Shown in pieces: positions 7,562-15,117 of a DNA stretch of 64,000 nucleotides (positions are counted from its first letter, which is position 1; every line of letters starts with the position of its first letter). This DNA comes from a virus: IMG/VR virus record IMGVR_UViG_3300043571_000443, positions 1 through 64,000 of that record. The stretch is one strand, 5' to 3'. The notes under the pieces were generated by a model, which made no database searches, had not been told where the DNA came from, and saw only the letters and a program-made list of their open reading frames with translations. The position numbers were made by a program, and so were the translations under genes.

Positions 7562-8152
7562 ATGAGCCGGGAAATACGGATCCAAACACAGGAGTTATTT
7601 GCGCGGCTTAGAACCCAACTAAAAGCCGCTGACTATAGGCGTACCCGCGACACCCTGATCCTGATCAACCTGGGGCTGGTGGAGAAGATAGCTGGCCGCT
7701 ATGCCCAGGACGGCGTGGAAGTATTCGAGGATCTGGTGCAGGTGGGAGTGATCGGCCTGATCAAGGCAGTGGACCGCTACAACCCAGCCAAGGGCACCGC
7801 CTTCAGTAGCTACGCCGTGCCCTACATCCGGGGTGAGATATTGCACCATCGCCGGGACCGGGCTGTGACGCTGAAGATACCCCGTAGCTGGTCGGACCGG
7901 TTCACCTTGCTACGGCAGCTCTATGACGAGCGGGCCAGCCATGCCGCCATGGCCAGCGCTACCCGGATCCCGATAGACCAGATCCCGCAGGCGCTCAATG
8001 CGTTGCTACGGCCAGACTGCCTAAGCCTGGATGCACCGCTAGCGGCTGGCTTAACCGACTGCTGGGAGCTACCCGATAGCAGGCCACCGCCAGAGCCAGA
8101 CTGGGAGCCAGAGCCATCCTACGAGGTGAGCTGCTGGGGGCTGGCGCAATAA
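7562..8152 (+). CDS. Phage-encoded sigma factor, SigF/SigB (group 3)-like
   Basis: Sigma region 2 is clear: INLGLVEKIAGRYA, DLVQVGVIGLIKAVDRYNP and FSSYAVPYIRGEILHH (residues about 35-98), the core-binding and -10-recognition helices. A region 3-like helical part follows (to about residue 150). The C-terminus is proline- and glutamate-rich and no region 4 helix-turn-helix is visible, so -35 recognition may be lost or supplied by another protein. 196 residues against 230-260 for full group 3 sigmas. A natural candidate to direct late transcription, possibly from the TGGGCACCCTA motif found before structural genes; this link is inference. Confidence 0.8.
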   Translation: MSREIRIQTQELFARLRTQLKAADYRRTRDTLILINLGLVEKIAGRYAQDGVEVFEDLVQVGVIGLIKAVDRYNPAKGTAFSSYAVPYIRGEILHHRRDRAVTLKIPRSWSDRFTLLRQLYDERASHAAMASATRIPIDQIPQALNALLRPDCLSLDAPLAAGLTDCWELPDSRPPPEPDWEPEPSYEVSCWGLAQ

Positions 8153-8174
8153 AAAACCCCTCCTGGGGGAGGGG
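8151..8174 (-). terminator. Terminator, mainly for the minus strand
   Basis: CCCCTCC/GGAGGGG stem with AAAAAA on its left, giving a strong U-tract when read on the minus strand. It ends the 8198 gene and may also stop the sigma transcript weakly. Confidence 0.7.
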
Positions 8175-8197
8175 TTGGAGTGTAGGGTGGCGGTGGC

Positions 8198-8380
8198 CTA
8201 GCCTAGCTGTAGCTGCATGTTGTGGAGTAGGGCGGCTACTTGGTGGTCAGTGAGGTCGTAGCGGGTCTTGGCCTGGCCAACCCAGTAAGCTGGGTCTGCT
8301 TGCCAGGGCTGGCGGGTGAGCCAGCGGGCGGCGTTCCGAAAGGTGGGGGTAGCGGCAGGGGTGGTGGTGAAGGTGGTCAT
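8198..8380 (-). CDS. Hypothetical small early protein
   Basis: 60 residues; a threonine-rich start and a helical C-terminus (YDLTDHQVAALLHNMQL). Not recognised. It has its own promoter (8491-8520), the CACTTACA/GAGGA leader (8395-8402 on the opposite strand) and its own terminator, so it is a monocistronic early gene. Confidence 0.6.
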   Translation of the reverse strand: MTTFTTTPAATPTFRNAARWLTRQPWQADPAYWVGQAKTRYDLTDHQVAALLHNMQLQLG

Positions 8381-8490
8381 CAGTCGGTCCTCGGTGTAAG
8401 TGGTTGGTGGGTGGGAGGAGGTTGGCTTGTCCTGGCGCTCATCACACTGTCGGTTTCCCGACTCGGCTGTTATCCGCCTCCCATGTCCCT

Positions 8491-8520
8491 AATATACCCC
8501 CACTATATCGGGCTTGTCAA
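8491..8520 (-). promoter_or_regulatory. Early promoter with GGGGG operator-like spacer
   Basis: On the minus strand TTGACA (8515-8520) and TATATT (8491-8496) with an 18-base spacer containing CGATATAGTGGGGG. The spacer resembles those of the promoters at 52315, 52941 and 54993. Confidence 0.65.
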
Positions 8521-8607
8521 TATACCCCAGGTAAATTAGTGGCACAGTAGCTGGCACAGGCCAAGAATTGATCGGAATGATCAATAACTCAGTCAATAAC
8601 TGGCTAT

Positions 8608-8636
8608 AAAAAACCCCAGCCATGGCCGGGGTGTTT
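8608..8636 (-). terminator. Terminator of the clamp/SSB operon
   Basis: CCCC...GGGG stem around AGCCATGGCC with AAAAAA on the left, a U-tract on the minus strand. Lies downstream of 8689-11029. Confidence 0.65.
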
Positions 8637-8660
8637 AACTCTCAAACGTGCCCGTAAGCA

Positions 8661-8680
8661 CTCCCACGGTGGTGGGGCGG
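8661..8680 (-). repeat. Solitary CRISPR-like hairpin
   Basis: CTCCCACGGTGGTGGGG, the same hairpin as in the arrays, with the handle GTGCTTAC on the minus strand. It lies in sense orientation between the last gene of the clamp operon and its terminator. Confidence 0.45.
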
Positions 8681-8688
8681 CGGTAAAG

Positions 8689-8883
8689 CTAGAACGGCGT
8701 GCCGAGGCAGTCCAAGTCGGCGGGGTCGTCCAGGTTCAGGCTGATCAGCCCGTCAATATCGGCATTTAGCCGGATCCAGACTGTGCTGCCTACCACGGAC
8801 TGCACGGTAGCCTGCATCCAGGGTTTATCGCTGGCTAGGCGGAACGATACGGGGTAGCCGGGGTGTAGGGATAGTCTGCTCAT
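8689..8883 (-). CDS. Hypothetical small protein after SSB
   Basis: 64 residues, beta-rich (YPVSFRLASDKPWMQATVQS), possibly a small OB or SH3-like barrel; not recognised. Its ATG overlaps the ssb stop (TAATG), so it is coupled to SSB. Acts presumably with the replication genes upstream. Confidence 0.6.
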   Translation of the reverse strand: MSRLSLHPGYPVSFRLASDKPWMQATVQSVVGSTVWIRLNADIDGLISLNLDDPADLDCLGTPF

Positions 8884-9311
8884 TAGAAGGGGATGTCCTC
8901 GTAGGTGGGCTGGCTGGGCTGGGCTGGCTGGTCCTGGCTGGGGCGCTCGGTCGATACGGCTGCAGCCGGGGAGTTCCTGACGACTTTGGCCATTTTCCAG
9001 GCCTTGACGATCAGCTTGGAGCGACGCTTGCCGGTCTCCCGGTCCTGCCAGCTTTCTTCGTCGATCTGGCCTTCGGTAATGGCTACCCGATCACCCTTAA
9101 GTAGATTGTCGCCAGCCCATTCAGCGGCACGGCCAAAGCACTTGACGGTGATCCAGGCGGAACGGACCTCGCCGGACTGGTCCTTGCCAGCATAGACAGC
9201 GATCCGCATTTCGCAGATCTTGCCGCCGCTGGCGGTAAACCGTAGCTCGGGGTCGGCCCCAAGGTTGCCGACACATTGGACTGAATTATAGGCGTAGGGT
9301 TCTGCAGGCAT
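8883..9311 (-). CDS. ssb: Single-stranded DNA-binding protein
   Basis: SSB coats single-stranded DNA during replication and repair. The OB-fold is plain: YNSVQCVGNLGADPELRFTA, GKICEMRIAVYAG, AWITVKCFGRAAEWAGDNL, KGDRVAITEGQI (residues 7-85). The 142-residue length is normal, and the acidic C-terminal tail TYEDIPF is the partner-binding tip conserved in bacterial SSBs. Leader CACTTACAGAGGAG precedes ATG 9311. Co-directional with the clamp gene upstream. Confidence 0.95.
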   Translation of the reverse strand: MPAEPYAYNSVQCVGNLGADPELRFTASGGKICEMRIAVYAGKDQSGEVRSAWITVKCFGRAAEWAGDNLLKGDRVAITEGQIDEESWQDRETGKRRSKLIVKAWKMAKVVRNSPAAAVSTERPSQDQPAQPSQPTYEDIPF

Positions 9312-9339
9312 GGTTTTGTCTCCTCTGTAAGTGTGTGGT

Positions 9340-10479
9340 CTATGCTGGTTCCCTGATCTGTATTGGCATCACCAAGTACACCTGGCTGCTGCCGGGGGCG
9401 GTGATCGTGGCTGGGCTGGTGGGGGTGTTGGTGTGCAGGATCACTTGCTCACTGCCGAATGCCTTGAGGCCATCCAGCAGGTAGTCGCCGTTAAAGGCCA
9501 TGGGATTCTTAGCTTTGCCCAGCACGTCCTCACCCTGGCCTTCGCTGGCCTCGCAGCCAACCAGCTCCCGCCCGCTGCTGCCCTCTACGTCAGCCTCCAG
9601 CACTAGCTGGCCCTGGTCCCAGCGGTGCCTGACGATGCCAGTCTTGAGGCTGACTTGGTTGGCCACCACCATGATCCGGCTTAGCGCATCGATCCAGTCT
9701 TGCCGGTTGATCATGGTCTCCACCGCAAAGGATTGGGGGATGAGTCGGCGATACTCTGGATACTGGCCCTCCAGCAGCCGGGTGGTAAATACCAGATCGC
9801 CCAGATCAAAGGTGGCGATGGTATTGTCCAGCGTTATCGTTGCTATCCCCTCAGCCTTGCCTAGGTGCTTGCCCAGGGCCTCCAGGCCACGACTAGGCAG
9901 TGTGACAGGGGTAAAGGCTTCAACGCCCTCCTGGACCACGGGGAACACGCTGAGGCGATGGCCATCGGTGGAAGCAACCTCCAGGTCATCGGCAACGGGC
10001 TGCAGGTGAATGCCACAAAGGATCTGCTTACTCTCGTCATCGCTAGCGGTGACCAAGGTGGACTCCAGGGCCCTGGCCAAGGTGCTAGCCTCCAGGGTAA
10101 GCTGCTGGCCCTCTGCCCGTTCGATCAGCGGGTAGTCCTCCCCGGGCTGGCCAGATAGGGAATACTTGCCGCCTAGGGTGTTGATGGTGGCTTGGCTGGT
10201 TTCCGTATCCCAGGTGAGATGCAGAATGCCTTCCATCCGCCCCACCATATCGGTGAATAGCTTGGCCGGTAGCAGGATCTCGCCCTCTACGGCAATGCTG
10301 GCCCTGGTCTTGGCGGTAATGGTTACCGCTCCCAGGTCACTGCCTGTCACCGCCAGGGTATCCCCCTCAGCCTTGAGCAGCAGGTTAGCCAGGACAGGGT
10401 TGCTGGGCCTGTTTGGCACCGCCCGGTTAGGCAGGGCCATGCTGTTGGCTAGGTCTTTGGCATCAATCGTTAGTTCCAT
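9340..10479 (-). CDS. dnaN: DNA polymerase III beta subunit (sliding clamp)
   Basis: 379 residues, the full bacterial clamp length. All three repeats are visible: the start MELTIDAKDLANSMALPNRAV with LLLKAEGDTLAVTGSDL, a middle ILCGIHLQPVADDLEVASTDGHRLSVF and a C-terminal NGDYLLDGLKAFG with VYLVMPIQ. That last part forms the hydrophobic peptide-binding groove of a beta clamp. GGAGAA precedes ATG 10479; the longer frame to 10506 is rejected. A bacterial-type clamp on a phage suggests it uses host Pol III or a clamp-binding polymerase encoded elsewhere. Overlaps the methyltransferase gene by 17 bases. Confidence 0.95.
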   Translation of the reverse strand: MELTIDAKDLANSMALPNRAVPNRPSNPVLANLLLKAEGDTLAVTGSDLGAVTITAKTRASIAVEGEILLPAKLFTDMVGRMEGILHLTWDTETSQATINTLGGKYSLSGQPGEDYPLIERAEGQQLTLEASTLARALESTLVTASDDESKQILCGIHLQPVADDLEVASTDGHRLSVFPVVQEGVEAFTPVTLPSRGLEALGKHLGKAEGIATITLDNTIATFDLGDLVFTTRLLEGQYPEYRRLIPQSFAVETMINRQDWIDALSRIMVVANQVSLKTGIVRHRWDQGQLVLEADVEGSSGRELVGCEASEGQGEDVLGKAKNPMAFNGDYLLDGLKAFGSEQVILHTNTPTSPATITAPGSSQVYLVMPIQIREPA

Positions 10480-11029
10480 GGGTTCTCCAGTTAGTACAAA
10501 ATTCAATCTCTGTTCCCTGGCTATTGCCGAAGCGGTGCCAGATAAACCAGGCGCTAGTCACCGAGTCGCGGATACCATCGTTGATGCTGTGGTAGTTAAA
10601 CACGATCAGTTTGGCCGGTGGGTGTTCTGCCAGCCATCTAGCCCGGTTTTCGCAGGGCTCCAGGTAGCTGAGGCGCAACAACATGGCCATGCCCACTCGG
10701 CAATTCTGGAAGGCCAGGGGCAGGATCGCTGGGGCCTGGTTGTAGGGTGGGTTGGTGATCACCCAGTCGTAGCAGGCCATCCGGGCCCAGGCTTGTGGAT
10801 CCGTGGCGTCCATGGTCAGTGCAGCGGGCTTGGTTTCGTCAATGTCGGCGGTATCCACCAGGCGGAACAAGCCAGACTCCTTCAGTACGTCGCTGATCGC
10901 ACCCTCGCCATTGCAGGGTTCCAGCACGGTGGCCTGGTTGCGCCAGGGGACAAAGCGATGGCTATCCAGCAAGGCCCAGGTGAGCAGGCCGGGGGTGGGA
11001 TAGAAGTCGAGGGGTTGGCGGGCAAGCAT
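10463..11029 (-). CDS. DNA adenine methyltransferase-like protein (NPPY)
   Basis: 188 residues with a SAM-binding motif (VLEPCNGEGAISDVL, about residue 36) and the catalytic motif YDWVITNPPYNQ (about residue 87), as in N6-adenine or N4-cytosine methyltransferases. A short protein with no visible target recognition domain. AAGGACAACC leader and a CACTTAAG element precede the start. No restriction enzyme is adjacent, so it is an orphan methylase, perhaps protecting phage DNA or marking promoters. Confidence 0.75.
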   Translation of the reverse strand: MLARQPLDFYPTPGLLTWALLDSHRFVPWRNQATVLEPCNGEGAISDVLKESGLFRLVDTADIDETKPAALTMDATDPQAWARMACYDWVITNPPYNQAPAILPLAFQNCRVGMAMLLRLSYLEPCENRARWLAEHPPAKLIVFNYHSINDGIRDSVTSAWFIWHRFGNSQGTEIEFCTNWRTHGTND

Positions 11030-11104
11030 GGCGGTTGTCCTTAAGTGTGTGGCTGATGGCTGGCGGCTTATGATTGGGTTTCAATACGGCAAAACACCGC
11101 CATT

Positions 11105-11308
11105 CTAGCCATTGCGCTGAGCCCGTTCGGCGGCGGCTAGCGTTGTTAGATCAGTTCCTAGGGCCGCTGCCAGATCCTCCATAGCCGCAGGGCTCAGGTG
11201 AGGGAATGATCTGCCAGCATCCCAATTACGGACGGTAGACACGGAGACATCTAGTTTCCGCGCCAATTGCTCCTGAGTGAGGCCGGAGGCCACCCTTAGG
11301 GATTTCAT
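11105..11308 (-). CDS. Xre/Cro-type helix-turn-helix repressor
   Basis: 67 residues with a single HTH_3 domain: MKSLRVASGLTQEQLARKLDVSVSTVRNWDAGRSFPHL. ATG 11308 is chosen because AGGAG lies 7 bases upstream; the frame extends to 11338. It faces the early operon starting at 11588, so it likely controls that divergent region, the usual place for a lysogeny or early-gene switch. Confidence 0.85.
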   Translation of the reverse strand: MKSLRVASGLTQEQLARKLDVSVSTVRNWDAGRSFPHLSPAAMEDLAAALGTDLTTLAAAERAQRNG

Positions 11309-11434
11309 AGTTATCTCCTCTTGGCTGGACATTCCCAATTATCACGCAGATCTCCCAAATCAGGGTAACACAATACCTGATGCTTTCTTGGGATACCTAT
11401 AAGCGATAGCTATTAGAATATTGCTATTAATGAG

Positions 11435-11464
11435 TTGACAGATACCAAGCCCAGGCCCTACTAT
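11435..11464 (+). promoter_or_regulatory. Promoter of the 11588 early operon
   Basis: TTGACA at 11435-11440 and TACTAT at 11459-11464, 18-base spacer. Upstream, at about 11405-11430, two near copies of the form GATAGCTATTAG and TTGCTATTAATG could bind the divergent repressor. Confidence 0.6.
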
Positions 11465-11587
11465 TGAAATATCGACAGCAACCCACAGCCGCTAGCTAAT
11501 AGCCGGGTTCTGTCAGTCCAGAGAAAAGGGGTCCGTCGCGCCAACGACTCGCCCCAAGTTCAATCCACTTACAAAGGATCTTCCCTA

Positions 11588-11914
11588 ATGATACGCCAAA
11601 TTTCCGTAACCGTCCTGGCCGCTTCCCTTTCCCTGTCTGCCCTGCCCACTATGCCCTCCGCGACTGCCGTGGCCTCGCGTGGGGACGGCTACTGCCCATC
11701 GGAGCGCTACAGCTCCGATCCCGACTGTGCCCGCGAAGGCGCTCAACAGTTGAACAAGTCTAGCCGCGACGAGTATCCTCGCTGCCGCAATTGGAGAGCG
11801 GGCCAGCCCCGCCCCGCTGGCTGTCGCCGCAGCGCTGCCGTGCTAGCCAGCGCCGAAAGCGACAAGCGGGATCAATGGCCAGATCGCACCCCTCAGCCTG
11901 GCCACCTGGGCTAG
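11588..11914 (+). CDS. Small secreted protein
   Basis: 108 residues with a clear signal peptide (MIRQISVTVLAASLSLSAL, cleavage probably after a following Ala), then a Cys- and Arg-rich mature part with four cysteines. No family recognised. The leader CACTTACAAAGGA precedes the start, marking it as an early gene. An exported early phage protein might act in the envelope, for example in exclusion; this is inference. Confidence 0.55.
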   Translation: MIRQISVTVLAASLSLSALPTMPSATAVASRGDGYCPSERYSSDPDCAREGAQQLNKSSRDEYPRCRNWRAGQPRPAGCRRSAAVLASAESDKRDQWPDRTPQPGHLG

Positions 11915-11985
11915 AGTCCCCTGGGGCTGGCCCTCGCTGGCCCCAACTTGTTCCGCCACATCCACACCACTTACAGAGAACCACC

Positions 11986-12270
11986 ATGTATCCCACTACC
12001 ATCGAACGCTACGAGCCCACCGTCCTGGACCTAGTCCAAGAGCCGATCAGCGACGATCCCCGAGTGAAAATTTACGTCGCCCAGGTCATCTACCCTTCCG
12101 GGGAATGGTTTAACCTTCATGTCCGGGTCATCCCTGGCCGTGGTGAAGTGTTCCTAGCCACTCAGCTAGCTGGGATCTTTGTTGATGAAGTCCCTGGGGC
12201 CAGGATAGGCGATGTGTCCTGCCCCGCTGATGTGCGGGCCGAAGTGTTTTCTGACGACGACGAATTCTAA
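11986..12270 (+). CDS. Hypothetical early protein
   Basis: 94 residues, acidic (ends DDDEF), soluble, no family recognised. The C-terminal FSDDDEF resembles the acidic tips of SSB-like proteins but no OB-fold is evident. Leader CACTTACAGAGAA precedes ATG 11986. Confidence 0.55.
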   Translation: MYPTTIERYEPTVLDLVQEPISDDPRVKIYVAQVIYPSGEWFNLHVRVIPGRGEVFLATQLAGIFVDEVPGARIGDVSCPADVRAEVFSDDDEF

Positions 12271-12309
12271 ACCACGCTGGGGCCTCCGGGCCCCTTAGGA
12301 GAACCACCC

Positions 12310-12786
12310 ATGGCCGCAACTTTACTGACTGCTACCGTCGAGACCATTGGCAAGCCTAAGACCAGCAAGTACGAAGGCAAGCCCGACTACCGCCCGGTGG
12401 CCTTCAAGCTGCCGGATGGTAGCGAAGTTTGGCGCAACTACAACGTTGGATCGCCTGAACTAGCTTGGCTGCAACGTGGCCAGGCTTACCAAGTAGTCCT
12501 TGACGGCGACAGCGTGACTCCAGTGCAGCCGGAGCAAGCCACTAGCCAGCCACAGGCCCAGCCTAGCCAGCCTGCTACTGGCTATCAGTCAGCGCCCAGG
12601 CTAGACCAGATGGCCAGGGAGGAAAAGGCTGAAATTATCAGCTACATCACCTCCCTGGCTGGCCTCTACGCCTACGCCTACCAACAGGCCCAGGCTACGC
12701 TGACGCCCCATGGCGCACCCCTGGAGGCGATCCAGGCGGCTGCATCTACCACATTCATCCAGGCTGCTAGGCGCTTTCAACTGTGA
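12310..12786 (+). CDS. Hypothetical protein with possible OB-like domain
   Basis: 158 residues. The N-terminal 75 are beta-rich (ATVETIGKPKTSKYEG, VAFKLPDGSEVWRNYNVGS, AYQVVLDGDSV), compatible with a small beta barrel; then a Gln/Pro/Ser linker; then a helical C-terminal domain. No family recognised. AGGAGAACC precedes ATG. It heads a run of tightly packed small genes to 13281. Confidence 0.6.
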   Translation: MAATLLTATVETIGKPKTSKYEGKPDYRPVAFKLPDGSEVWRNYNVGSPELAWLQRGQAYQVVLDGDSVTPVQPEQATSQPQAQPSQPATGYQSAPRLDQMAREEKAEIISYITSLAGLYAYAYQQAQATLTPHGAPLEAIQAAASTTFIQAARRFQL

Positions 12787-12962
12787 GCGCCACCATCGCC
12801 CGGCTGCGCCCCTGCCTGGCTGGGCGGCTATCCATTTTCCTGCACACACGGGCCCAGCACCTGCGCCAGATCATTGCTAGGCACCCTAAGGATAGGGCTG
12901 CACAGCAAGAGCTAGAGCTAGTGCTAGCCCAGATCAAGTACCTGCCTTTTATCGAGGAATAA
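12783..12962 (+). CDS. Hypothetical small protein, GTG start
   Basis: 59 residues, helical, starting at a GTG that overlaps the previous stop (GTGA). It ends TAA two bases before the next ATG. The tight fit between two genes supports it; function unknown. Confidence 0.55.
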   Translation: MSATIARLRPCLAGRLSIFLHTRAQHLRQIIARHPKDRAAQQELELVLAQIKYLPFIEE

Positions 12963-12964
12963 GC

Positions 12965-13174
12965 ATGAACCTGCTACCCGCTGACCCGACCCGCGCCGAA
13001 ATCCTGTCCTGCGCCATCGCCTACCTAGCCTACTGGCGGGGTGAGCTGGAGTCTGCGCTAGATGCAGCCAATGTGCTGCACAACAACATCAATGCCCTCC
13101 AGGGCGACTTAGCCGCTGCCCTGTTTGCTGAAATGGCCAAGGTGAACCAGGCCCGGCTGGAGGAAGAACCATGA
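12965..13174 (+). CDS. Hypothetical helical protein
   Basis: 69 residues, almost entirely helical, acidic C-terminus; likely a small coiled-coil. The stop overlaps the next start (ATGA). Function unknown. Confidence 0.55.
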   Translation: MNLLPADPTRAEILSCAIAYLAYWRGELESALDAANVLHNNINALQGDLAAALFAEMAKVNQARLEEEP

Positions 13175-13281
13175 AACGACGCAAGTCTTTGGCCGACAAC
13201 GTGGCCGCTGAACTACGCCGGGAACTACGGCAACAGCAGCAAGGCCAGGAAACACAGCAAAGCCAGCAACAGGGCTGGTAG
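13171..13281 (+). CDS. Gln-rich basic micro-protein
   Basis: 36 residues, basic N-terminus (MKRRKSLADNVAAELRRELR) then a glutamine-rich tail ending GW. Start overlaps the previous stop (ATGA). Too short to assign; context is the only support. Confidence 0.4.
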   Translation: MKRRKSLADNVAAELRRELRQQQQGQETQQSQQQGW

Positions 13282-13318
13282 GAAACCCTGCAGCAACAAC
13301 TAGACGAGGTGTATTGAT

Positions 13319-13507
13319 ATGGCAACCTATGTTTTTCAGTGGGAAAAAGTTTATTCCCGGGGGATGGTAGAAGGCAGCTCCACTATCCAGATCACCAGCG
13401 GAGACATCCGCATGGGTATCACTGCGGCTCAATTGCAGATCGCTCAGATCCATGCAGTGTCTCCGAACCAAGTCCACATCCGCGACATCCAGCGGATCCA
13501 TGTTTAA
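13319..13507 (+). CDS. Hypothetical small protein
   Basis: 62 residues, beta-strand pattern (YVFQWEKVYSRGMVEGSSTIQI), with GAGG ahead of ATG 13319. Not recognised. Confidence 0.5.
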   Translation: MATYVFQWEKVYSRGMVEGSSTIQITSGDIRMGITAAQLQIAQIHAVSPNQVHIRDIQRIHV

Positions 13508-13550
13508 CACCCTGGGGGGAGACTAACCAGGCCACTTACAGAGGAAGACT

Positions 13551-13697
13551 ATGAACACCATCCAACCCGCCGATCTGCCCGTGCCCGCCAGCCAAGGCAT
13601 TGCCAGCCCAGTCGATGCAGCCCTGTTTGCGGTGACTGGTGCCGTTGTGATTGCCATTGCCGCAGCGGAAAACCGGGAGAAAGGCAAGAAAAAGTAA
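13551..13697 (+). CDS. Small membrane protein
   Basis: 48 residues with one membrane helix (DAALFAVTGAVVIAIAAA) and a lysine-rich C-terminus. It has the CACTTACAGAGGA leader (13533-13545) and a terminator right after it. A holin-like or exclusion role is possible but unproven. Confidence 0.6.
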   Translation: MNTIQPADLPVPASQGIASPVDAALFAVTGAVVIAIAAAENREKGKKK

Positions 13698-13716
13698 GTC
13701 TTTTGCTGCCACCCAA

Positions 13717-13739
13717 GCCCCGGGCTGGCCGGGGTTTTA
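13717..13739 (+). terminator. Rho-independent terminator
   Basis: CCCCGG/CCGGGG stem followed by TTTT. Ends the 11588-13697 early operon. Confidence 0.8.
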
Positions 13740-13755
13740 TCTTGACTCTGGCGAG

Positions 13756-13817
13756 TCCCCACCCTGGTGGGAGTGTTTCAATTTGCAGTTTGCTATCCCA
13801 CTTTGGTGGGAGCAAAA
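13756..13817 (+). repeat. Two CRISPR-like hairpins between terminators
   Basis: CCCCACCCTGGTGGG and CCCACTTTGGTGGG, 41 bases apart, with handles GTGTTTC and GCAAAA on the plus strand. CAATTTGC (13780) and GCAAATTG (near 13830) flank the second hairpin as an inverted repeat. The pair is isolated by terminators on both sides. Confidence 0.45.
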
Positions 13818-13867
13818 CCCAAACGTAAGCAAATTGCGGTAGACTGGATTTGTTAGATGCACTTCAG

Positions 13868-13889
13868 CCCCGGCCACCCGGGGTTTTTT
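13868..13889 (+). terminator. Rho-independent terminator
   Basis: CCCCGG-CCAC-CCGGGG stem followed by TTTTTT. Confidence 0.8.
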
Positions 13890-13909
13890 GTTGTGGGCAT
13901 CCTGGATCC

Positions 13910-14533
13910 ATGGCAACCAAGAAACCCACACCAAAGCTACGATCCAAGCACGCCCCCAAGCCAGCTCCTGGTGCTAGGCGGGGTAACCGGCAGGTGGTAA
14001 AGACTTCCGGCCAGCCTGCTACGCCAGCCTGCAAGGAGCGGGCCTTTGAGCTGTACTGCGAGCTGGGGCCACAATGGGCCGAAATATCTAGGCGACTGAA
14101 GGGCGAAGGCTTTGACCGCTGTGGCAATACGACGATCAGCGGCTGGGCCAAGGCAGGCGACTGGCACGCCAGGAAGCTAGCTATGACTGAAGCGCCAGGC
14201 GAGGCGGCAAAGGTGCCCCACAAGACCAAGGCAGCACCGCCCCCACCGCCAGCGACAGACCTGGGCAGCTACCGCACCAAGAAAACCAACCTGGAGCATG
14301 TCAGGACGGCCATTGAGCAGGTGGTGCAGTCCATCTGTGATGCACGGGCCACCAGCGACCTGCGGGCCATTGGTAGCCTAGCAACGGCGTTGGTAAAGCT
14401 GATTGAACTTGAGGGGAAATTAAGCCCCGCCACGGCAGCCGAACTAGCGGCTAGGGCCGTAGAGCTGGGTATGGATCCAGAACAATTTGTGGCGGCATTG
14501 GCAGAGCAATGGCGGATCGCCAAAGCTGGGTAA
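13910..14533 (+). CDS. Small terminase subunit candidate
   Basis: 207 residues. The N-terminus is basic and low-complexity; residues about 40-85 (CKERAFELYCELGPQWAEISRRLKGEG...TTISGWAKAGDW) look like the helix-turn-helix DNA-binding part of TerS proteins. A proline stretch, a coiled helical oligomerisation region and an acidic C-terminus follow. TerS selects phage DNA for packaging with TerL. The TerL gene is 10 kb away, which is unusual but seen when modules have been inserted between. Start ATG 13910 has no strong ribosome site. Another HTH protein is possible. Confidence 0.5.
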   Translation: MATKKPTPKLRSKHAPKPAPGARRGNRQVVKTSGQPATPACKERAFELYCELGPQWAEISRRLKGEGFDRCGNTTISGWAKAGDWHARKLAMTEAPGEAAKVPHKTKAAPPPPPATDLGSYRTKKTNLEHVRTAIEQVVQSICDARATSDLRAIGSLATALVKLIELEGKLSPATAAELAARAVELGMDPEQFVAALAEQWRIAKAG

Positions 14534-14534
14534 G

Positions 14535-15031
14535 CGCTCCCACGGGGTGGGGTTGCTCAGGGCAAAGAATAACTCCCACGATGGTGGGGTGATCTAGCGA
14601 CCGGAGCGACTCCCACCGAAGTGGGGCTGGGCTGCTGGGTTTGGAAAAACCCCCACCGAAGTGGAGAGGCGTTTGCGAACAGGCCGGGGAGGGGCCGGGG
14701 GCCGGGGCATGGTGGGGAGAAACCCCCACCGAAGTGGGGAGGTGGTTGCGAGTTGTCAAGGCTGACTTTGAAGCTGGCGTGGCGGTCGAGAAACCCCCAC
14801 CGCAGTGGGGAGGTGCTTGCGAGTGTGCTTAGCAGAGCCCTTGATGCCAGCCTAGGCGACGAGAAACCCCCACCGAAGTGGGGTGTGCTTTGCGAGAACC
14901 CGCTGATCGAGGGCTTGACGCTTCGAGACTGGGAGAAACCCCCACCGAAGCGGGGAGGTCTTTGCGAGCAGTTAGGACAAATTGACTCGAAGACGGAAAA
15001 ACCCCCACCGGAGTGGGATCCACCACTGTCA
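14535..15031 (-). CRISPR. CRISPR array C, mixed full and short period
   Basis: Full 36-nt repeats (plus-strand sense GAGAAACCCCCACCGAAG ... TTTGCGAG, the reverse complement of array B) at 14644-14679, 14717-14752, 14788-14823, 14861-14896 and 14933-14968. A leader-fused repeat lies at about 14996-15031. Spacers: 14680-14716, 14753-14787, 14824-14860, 14897-14932, 14969-14995 (37, 35, 37, 36, 27 bases). Beyond 14644 the array changes to bare hairpins centred near 14545, 14580 and 14617, period about 36. The leader is on the right, so the array is transcribed on the minus strand and the short-period part is the distal, older end. Confidence 0.88.
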
Positions 15032-15066
15032 CCACAAATTGTCAATGTCCTGCCTACCACTATAGC
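15032..15066 (-). promoter_or_regulatory. Leader of array C with extended -10 box
   Basis: On the minus strand TG-C-TATAGT (-10 at 15059-15064), GGCAGGACATTGACAATTTG, then the fused first repeat. Matches leaders A and B. The same bases read on the plus strand give TTGTCA/TATAGC, so a weak promoter towards 15118 is also possible. Confidence 0.65.
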
Positions 15067-15117
15067 ACACATCCACCAACCTGGGCACCCTATAAAAAAT
15101 TCTCTGAGGGATCCACC

